In this document: positions 40,445 to 43,702 of the stretch, piece after piece
Layout of the letters: each line of letters opens with the position of its first letter
How positions within the stretch are numbered: the stretch's first letter is position 1
From: an uncultured Lachnospiraceae bacterium
Lineage (GTDB): Bacteria; Bacillota_A; Clostridia; Lachnospirales; Lachnospiraceae
Direction: 5' to 3'
DNA length: 43,702 bases
NCBI GenBank assembly: GCA_902787595.1
Contig: CADAHD010000003.1
Coordinates: forward strand, 1 to 43,702
Made by a program: the position numbers and the translations under genes
The notes under the pieces: generated by a model
Database searches by the model: none
The model's input: only the letters and a program-made list of their open reading frames with translations
What the model was told of the DNA's origin: nothing

Positions 40445-41439
40445 TGAAAAATATCCTGATCAAAACAGACGGAAATAAGGAAATAGCCAGCGGCCATATA
40501 CGCAGATGCTTAAGCATAGCCGAAGTTTTAAAAAAACGCGGTGCCTCTGTATGCTTCTGGTTCAGTGATGAAGAAAGCCCCGCCCTGCTTAAACAATTCA
40601 GCAGCAATGAAAAAGCTTTTTCCTATACCATGAGCGCTCCGGCAGAAAAATATGAGTTACTTTTATTGGACTCATATTCTTTAGAGGAAAAGGATTTTCC
40701 TGCATTCAGAAAATATGCAGAGAAAACAGCTTACATAGACGATCTGTGCAGATTTGATCCGGATACAGATATGATCATAAACTATGATCCTGCTCCGCCT
40801 AAGGATCTGTATCATCACGCTTCCATAAAACTTCTGGGCACACAGTATGCGCCTCTGCGCGAGCAGTTTGCCGGCTGCAGCTTTGTGGCAAGGCCTTCCG
40901 CAAACAGGATATTCATATCCACCGGCGGCACGGATCCATATCATGTGATTGAAAAGCTTTTAAAGGAATTATATACGGACAAACATCTGACTGCATTATC
41001 GATACTGCATTGCGATGTAGTTATGGGCGCCCTCTTTGATGACAAATACAAAGCTGCGCTTAAACTGCTGGCCAGACGTTATCCCGGCATAGCGCTTAAC
41101 GAAGGCGTGCAGGATATGGCTTCGCTGATGGGCAGCTGTGATATAGCCATAACTGCAGGCGGCACCACGCTCTATGAGCTGTGCGCCACGGGCGTGCCCA
41201 CCATCGCTTTTACCATGGCCGATAATCAGGTGGAATTCACCAAGAGTTTTGATGCTCATAATGCGATATGCTATGTGGGCGACGCCAGAAAAAATAACGC
41301 GCTCCCCAGAGACCTGGCAGCGCGTTTGTTTGCTGTTCTTCCGGATGCTCCACTGCGCAGCCGCTTAAGCTTAAGCGCCCGCAGCATGGTGGACGGCCGC
41401 GGCGCGGAACGGATTGCAGAAAACATCATCAAATTATAA
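40441..41439 (+). CDS. pseG: UDP-sugar hydrolase PseG-like glycosyltransferase-fold protein
   Basis: PseG removes UDP from the 2,4-diacetamido-2,4,6-trideoxy-L-altrose intermediate before PseI acts. The 332-residue protein has an N-terminal GNKEIASGHIRRCLSIAEVL (matching the GxGHxxRC motif), a LLLLDSY strand, a central FISTGGTDPYHV loop and the MurG-like AITAGGTTLYELCATGVPTI near residue 240. It is coupled to pseI and ends 8 bp from the convergent 41448 gene. The PseB, PseC and PseH steps are not encoded in this window. Confidence 0.9.
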   Translation: MMKNILIKTDGNKEIASGHIRRCLSIAEVLKKRGASVCFWFSDEESPALLKQFSSNEKAFSYTMSAPAEKYELLLLDSYSLEEKDFPAFRKYAEKTAYIDDLCRFDPDTDMIINYDPAPPKDLYHHASIKLLGTQYAPLREQFAGCSFVARPSANRIFISTGGTDPYHVIEKLLKELYTDKHLTALSILHCDVVMGALFDDKYKAALKLLARRYPGIALNEGVQDMASLMGSCDIAITAGGTTLYELCATGVPTIAFTMADNQVEFTKSFDAHNAICYVGDARKNNALPRDLAARLFAVLPDAPLRSRLSLSARSMVDGRGAERIAENIIKL

Positions 41440-41447
41440 TATCTTAC

Positions 41448-41978
41448 TCAAGCCACATTCCCGGCCGAAAGTTCATTTACGCATCTTTGTATCCTCTGGG
41501 CCAGTGCCTCATCCTCTATCCTTAAACGATAGGACTCAGGAAAAGGATACTGTTTGAAATGTGCCTTAAGCGCTTTGTCGTTTATGCTCTTGAGATAGGT
41601 CTCGTAAGCTTTTGAACAGTCGCCGTGAGACAGACTGCCCGATTGCTCGGGAAAGATAACATAAGGCGGCAGTATTTCCGGAAAGACATCTGCCAGGCCG
41701 CGCCTGTTCAGACAGCATTCTGCATGCTCGATATATCTGGCTCTGGCTATATCATATTTCTTCTTCTGTTTCCCCAGCAGAAAACTCAGATTAATGATAT
41801 TATACGGATCCATGACCGCCGATTCATTAAAAAATCTTTTTGGAAAGACTTCGTTCGCTTTATTGTAGAACTCAAGAAGCATAGCCTGACTCTCTTCAAG
41901 AGTAAGCGAAAGACCAATAGACAGTTTAGTTTTTTCGATAGCTTTTCTAAACTTGTTTTCCAGTTCGATGATCCCCAT
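41448..41978 (-). CDS. Unknown 176-residue protein
   Basis: I do not recognise this protein. It is soluble and mostly helical, has no signal peptide or membrane helix, and has two adjacent cysteines (HAECCLNRRG) and a Pro-rich turn (PEILPPYVIFPEQ). GGGGGG about six bases before the ATG is a strong ribosome site. It is transcribed toward pseG from a region with a perfect 44-bp tandem duplication. Whether it belongs functionally to the glycan cluster or to the AT-rich region upstream cannot be told. Confidence 0.75.
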   Translation of the reverse strand: MGIIELENKFRKAIEKTKLSIGLSLTLEESQAMLLEFYNKANEVFPKRFFNESAVMDPYNIINLSFLLGKQKKKYDIARARYIEHAECCLNRRGLADVFPEILPPYVIFPEQSGSLSHGDCSKAYETYLKSINDKALKAHFKQYPFPESYRLRIEDEALAQRIQRCVNELSAGNVA

Positions 41979-42022
41979 GACATACCCCCCGATAAATGTT
42001 ACAGAAATGATCGTTCTGACTG

Positions 42023-42110
42023 ACTTAAGTTGTCTTCTCTATATTAAGTATTATACCTGCTAAAATACTTAAGTTGTCTTCTCTATATTAAGTATTATAC
42101 CTGCTAAAAT
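42023..42110. repeat. Perfect 44-bp tandem duplication in the 41448 promoter region
   Basis: Copies 42023-42066 and 42067-42110 are identical. Each holds, on the minus strand, one TATAAT (42055-42050 and 42099-42094) and an ACTTAA...TTAAGT inverted repeat. Confidence 0.95.
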
Positions 42111-42122
42111 ATGCCGCTACAA
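42094..42122 (-). promoter_or_regulatory. Promoter of the unknown 41448 gene, distal repeat copy
   Basis: TTGTAG (42122-42117), 17 bp, TATAAT (42099-42094). Only the distal copy of the duplication has this -35; the proximal copy has none at 17 bp. The leader would be about 108 bases. Confidence 0.55.
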
Positions 42123-42281
42123 GTGGATACAATACCTTTTTTTTTTGTTTCATATTCATCCTGTACCCATCCCGTTTATTTCCCTGCATACATCGATGTA
42201 AAGCGCGAAACATACATTTTCGTTCAGCCAATACAGCTTATCGCTATCTTTTTAGCTTTATCATCATATATGTGCAGATCA

Positions 42282-43436
42282 TCAGACGCGCCGTTGTCTC
42301 GCGATGGTTATCGCATCCGCTATGCCGGTATTTTTTTTAACATATTCGGAAAGATATGGTATGCAAAACATAAGCTTCCCTTGCTCCGGCGAAGCTATTA
42401 TCCCCTGATCTATAAGATAGGCGCGGGACCTGCTGAGTTTATTGGCTGAAACTCCCATACTTCGCGCAATATCCGATGATCCGGCCAGGCGTTCATGATC
42501 CAGACATTCCGACATCTTTATAAGATATGTTCTTTCCGCCCTGGGTATTTCATCCATCAAAGGCTTTAGTGCCCGATGTTCGTATGCATAAACAGCGTTA
42601 ACGATCGCAGTCTGTACTTCCGCTTCGGTAACTGTATGTTTCTTCTCACTTACACTGTCATTTATATGCAAGATCAAATGATAACCAAGAAGCTGCATTA
42701 AATACGGATGTCCATAGCTGGCTTTATTCAATTTCGCGATCATCTCCGCTTCGACACGAAGACCTTTTATCCTGCCAAACACATTATTAAATGCATCTGT
42801 AGTCTCATCCCAGGTAAACAGCCCCAATTCTTCGTGCGTGGATCTTCTAAGATATGTACACCCTTCATGTTTTATAATATCATCATATGCATAAGGAAGC
42901 CCCGCGACTGCCAGCATTATATTACAGCCCTTTCTTGACGCCATTTGAAATGCATTACATAGCGACGAAACATCGTCTATCGGAACTTTCTGGATCTCGT
43001 CTACCGTTACCAGCAGTCCTTTTTTATACTTTGTACAGGCATTAAGTATAAGCGTTTGCAGCTTCTCACGTCCGATATGCTCTGTTTTGGATACCGATCC
43101 TGTGCTAAATCCGCCACCTACGCCCATAATGCTTACATTTGCCTGCGGGTTTACTGTCCCGGTTACTTCGTCATAGCCTGCCAGTTCATATATCAACTGT
43201 GAGATCGTATCCTCAGGTCCCAGATCAATGACTTTCTTTTTTTGAGCTGCAGCCCGGATCGACAGTTGTTCCAACAGCGCTGTCTTTCCGCTTCCACGAG
43301 TACCTGTAATAAACAACGAACGATCATCGCTGCCGACATCGATCATTGCATGTTCAAATAGTTTTATGATCTCTTCACGCCCGAAAAAAACATCAGGCTT
43401 TCCACCAAAAATCGGACTAAAAGGATTCGAAAACAT
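42282..43436 (-). CDS. AAA+ ATPase with C-terminal winged helix
   Basis: The better start is the second ATG (43436), because GGAGGAAGCT lies just before it; the ATG at 43448 would put that site in the gene. The product has 384 residues. It begins MFSNPFSPIFGGKPDVFFGR (the conserved F.G.. R.E motif of this group), then Walker A TGTRGSGKTALLE (about 45-57), Walker B GLLVTVDEIQ (about 142-151) and an AVAGLPY sensor-1 region. Residues about 300-384 look like a winged-helix DNA-binding domain (SSDIARSMGVSANKLSRSRA). Relatives resemble ORC/Cdc6-type and STAND ATPases of unknown role. A consensus promoter and four direct repeats precede it. Base composition is more AT-rich than the rest of the window, suggesting acquisition. 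Confidence 0.85.
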   Translation of the reverse strand: MFSNPFSPIFGGKPDVFFGREEIIKLFEHAMIDVGSDDRSLFITGTRGSGKTALLEQLSIRAAAQKKKVIDLGPEDTISQLIYELAGYDEVTGTVNPQANVSIMGVGGGFSTGSVSKTEHIGREKLQTLILNACTKYKKGLLVTVDEIQKVPIDDVSSLCNAFQMASRKGCNIMLAVAGLPYAYDDIIKHEGCTYLRRSTHEELGLFTWDETTDAFNNVFGRIKGLRVEAEMIAKLNKASYGHPYLMQLLGYHLILHINDSVSEKKHTVTEAEVQTAIVNAVYAYEHRALKPLMDEIPRAERTYLIKMSECLDHERLAGSSDIARSMGVSANKLSRSRAYLIDQGIIASPEQGKLMFCIPYLSEYVKKNTGIADAITIARQRRV

Positions 43437-43480
43437 AGCTTCCTCCATAATGCTGCATCTGTCTGCATCTATTTCTGTAA

Positions 43481-43509
43481 ATTATACAAAAATATCCGAA
43501 ATCTGTCAA
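43481..43509 (-). promoter_or_regulatory. Consensus promoter of the AAA+ ATPase gene
   Basis: Perfect TTGACA (43509-43504), 17 bp, TATAAT (43486-43481). Two of the AAATCTGT repeats overlap or touch the -35 box, so a protein bound there would block RNA polymerase. Confidence 0.85.
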
Positions 43510-43562
43510 ATCTGTATTATTGTTTGAAATCTGTAATTTATGTACATTTATCCTAAATCTGT
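43499..43562. repeat. Four direct AAATCTGT repeats (possible operator)
   Basis: Identical 8-bp copies start at 43499, 43508, 43527 and 43555, with spacings of 9, 19 and 28 bp. They cover and lie upstream of the -35 box of the ATPase promoter. An autoregulatory operator for the winged-helix ATPase is plausible. Confidence 0.6.
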
Positions 43563-43619
43563 ATCCAATCCCCGAACGGCCTGTAAGATCATCAGCTGCG
43601 ATGCCAAAGCAGCCTTTAT

Positions 43620-43648
43620 TTGACATAGATATCATTTTTATTTATCAT
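43620..43648 (+). promoter_or_regulatory. Promoter of the gene leaving the right edge
   Basis: TTGACA (43620-43625), 17 bp, TATCAT (43643-43648). The start near 43655 leaves a leader of about 26 bases before the TTG at 43681. Confidence 0.65.
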
Positions 43649-43680
43649 ATATGGATATGATCGATGCAGGGGGAAAGACC

Positions 43681-43702
43681 TTGAGCAAACGTGTATATGT
43701 AT
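43681..43702 (+). CDS. Start of an unidentified plus-strand gene (partial)
   Basis: TTG at 43681 follows AGGGGG with seven-base spacing and a promoter upstream. Only about seven codons (LSKRVYV, the first read as Met) are visible, so the product cannot be identified. It is divergent from the AAA+ ATPase gene. Confidence 0.55.

Noticed and set aside
43499..43562. CRISPR-like array
   Set aside because: Repeats are only 8 bp with uneven short spacing, and no cas genes are present.

Overview
The window looks like chromosomal DNA of a motile, Gram-positive anaerobe of the Clostridia, most likely Lachnospiraceae (Butyrivibrio/Roseburia-like). The evidence is a flagellin with a FliS-like chaperone, strong AGGAGG-type ribosome sites, vegetative TTGACA/TATAAT promoters, GlgB, many large sensory proteins, and cell-surface proteins with lipoprotein or Sec signals. 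No phage, insertion sequence, CRISPR array or rRNA is visible. Assignments rest on motifs read by eye and on remembered family features; no database search was run.

Layout. Positions 1-9371 are all on the minus strand and read right to left. A large FliK-like flagellar-associated protein (6402-9371) is followed by flagellin (fliC), a FliS-like chaperone and mnmA. After a fresh promoter come a membrane-anchored WecG/TagA-type glycosyltransferase, a TrmO-HAD fusion, trmL and the start of a secreted protein. Three anticodon-loop modification enzymes (MnmA, TrmO, TrmL) therefore sit directly behind the flagellin. Positions 9453-15136 hold glgB, a TPR/acidic-repeat protein whose C-terminal ATPase-like domain has fallen out of frame, and tRNA-Val(CAC). 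Positions 15136-20230 hold a secreted repeat protein and a polytopic membrane protein. Positions 20285-25685 hold a REC-GGDEF diguanylate cyclase and a 1340-residue hybrid histidine kinase with a triplicated sensory module. tRNA-Ser(CGA), a beta-helix lipoprotein (26085-27356) and a two-component pair (27689-30513) follow.

From 30707 the coding strand is mostly plus: an acyltransferase and hpt, a convergent DUF4015-like glycoside hydrolase, then a glycan cluster at 33942-41439. This cluster has GT2, GT61, an ATP-grasp ligase, a PseF-type cytidylyltransferase fused to a fold-III PLP decarboxylase, PseI and PseG. It probably makes and transfers a CMP-activated pseudaminic-type nonulosonic acid, plausibly onto the flagellin encoded about 28 kb away. 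The ATP-grasp enzyme and fused decarboxylase are not standard pseudaminate genes and suggest an unusual decoration, such as an aminoacyl group that is later decarboxylated. This is the best candidate in the window for an undescribed pathway.

The last 2 kb is visibly more AT-rich. It carries an unknown 176-residue protein, a perfect 44-bp tandem duplication in its promoter region, an AAA+ ATPase with a consensus promoter and four AAATCTGT repeats, and the first codons of a further plus-strand gene. Several genes (hpt, the ATP-grasp gene, the WecG-type gene and possibly the 18506-20230 gene) have a -10 box only 6-11 nt before an ATG that lacks a ribosome site, which suggests leaderless or nearly leaderless mRNAs.
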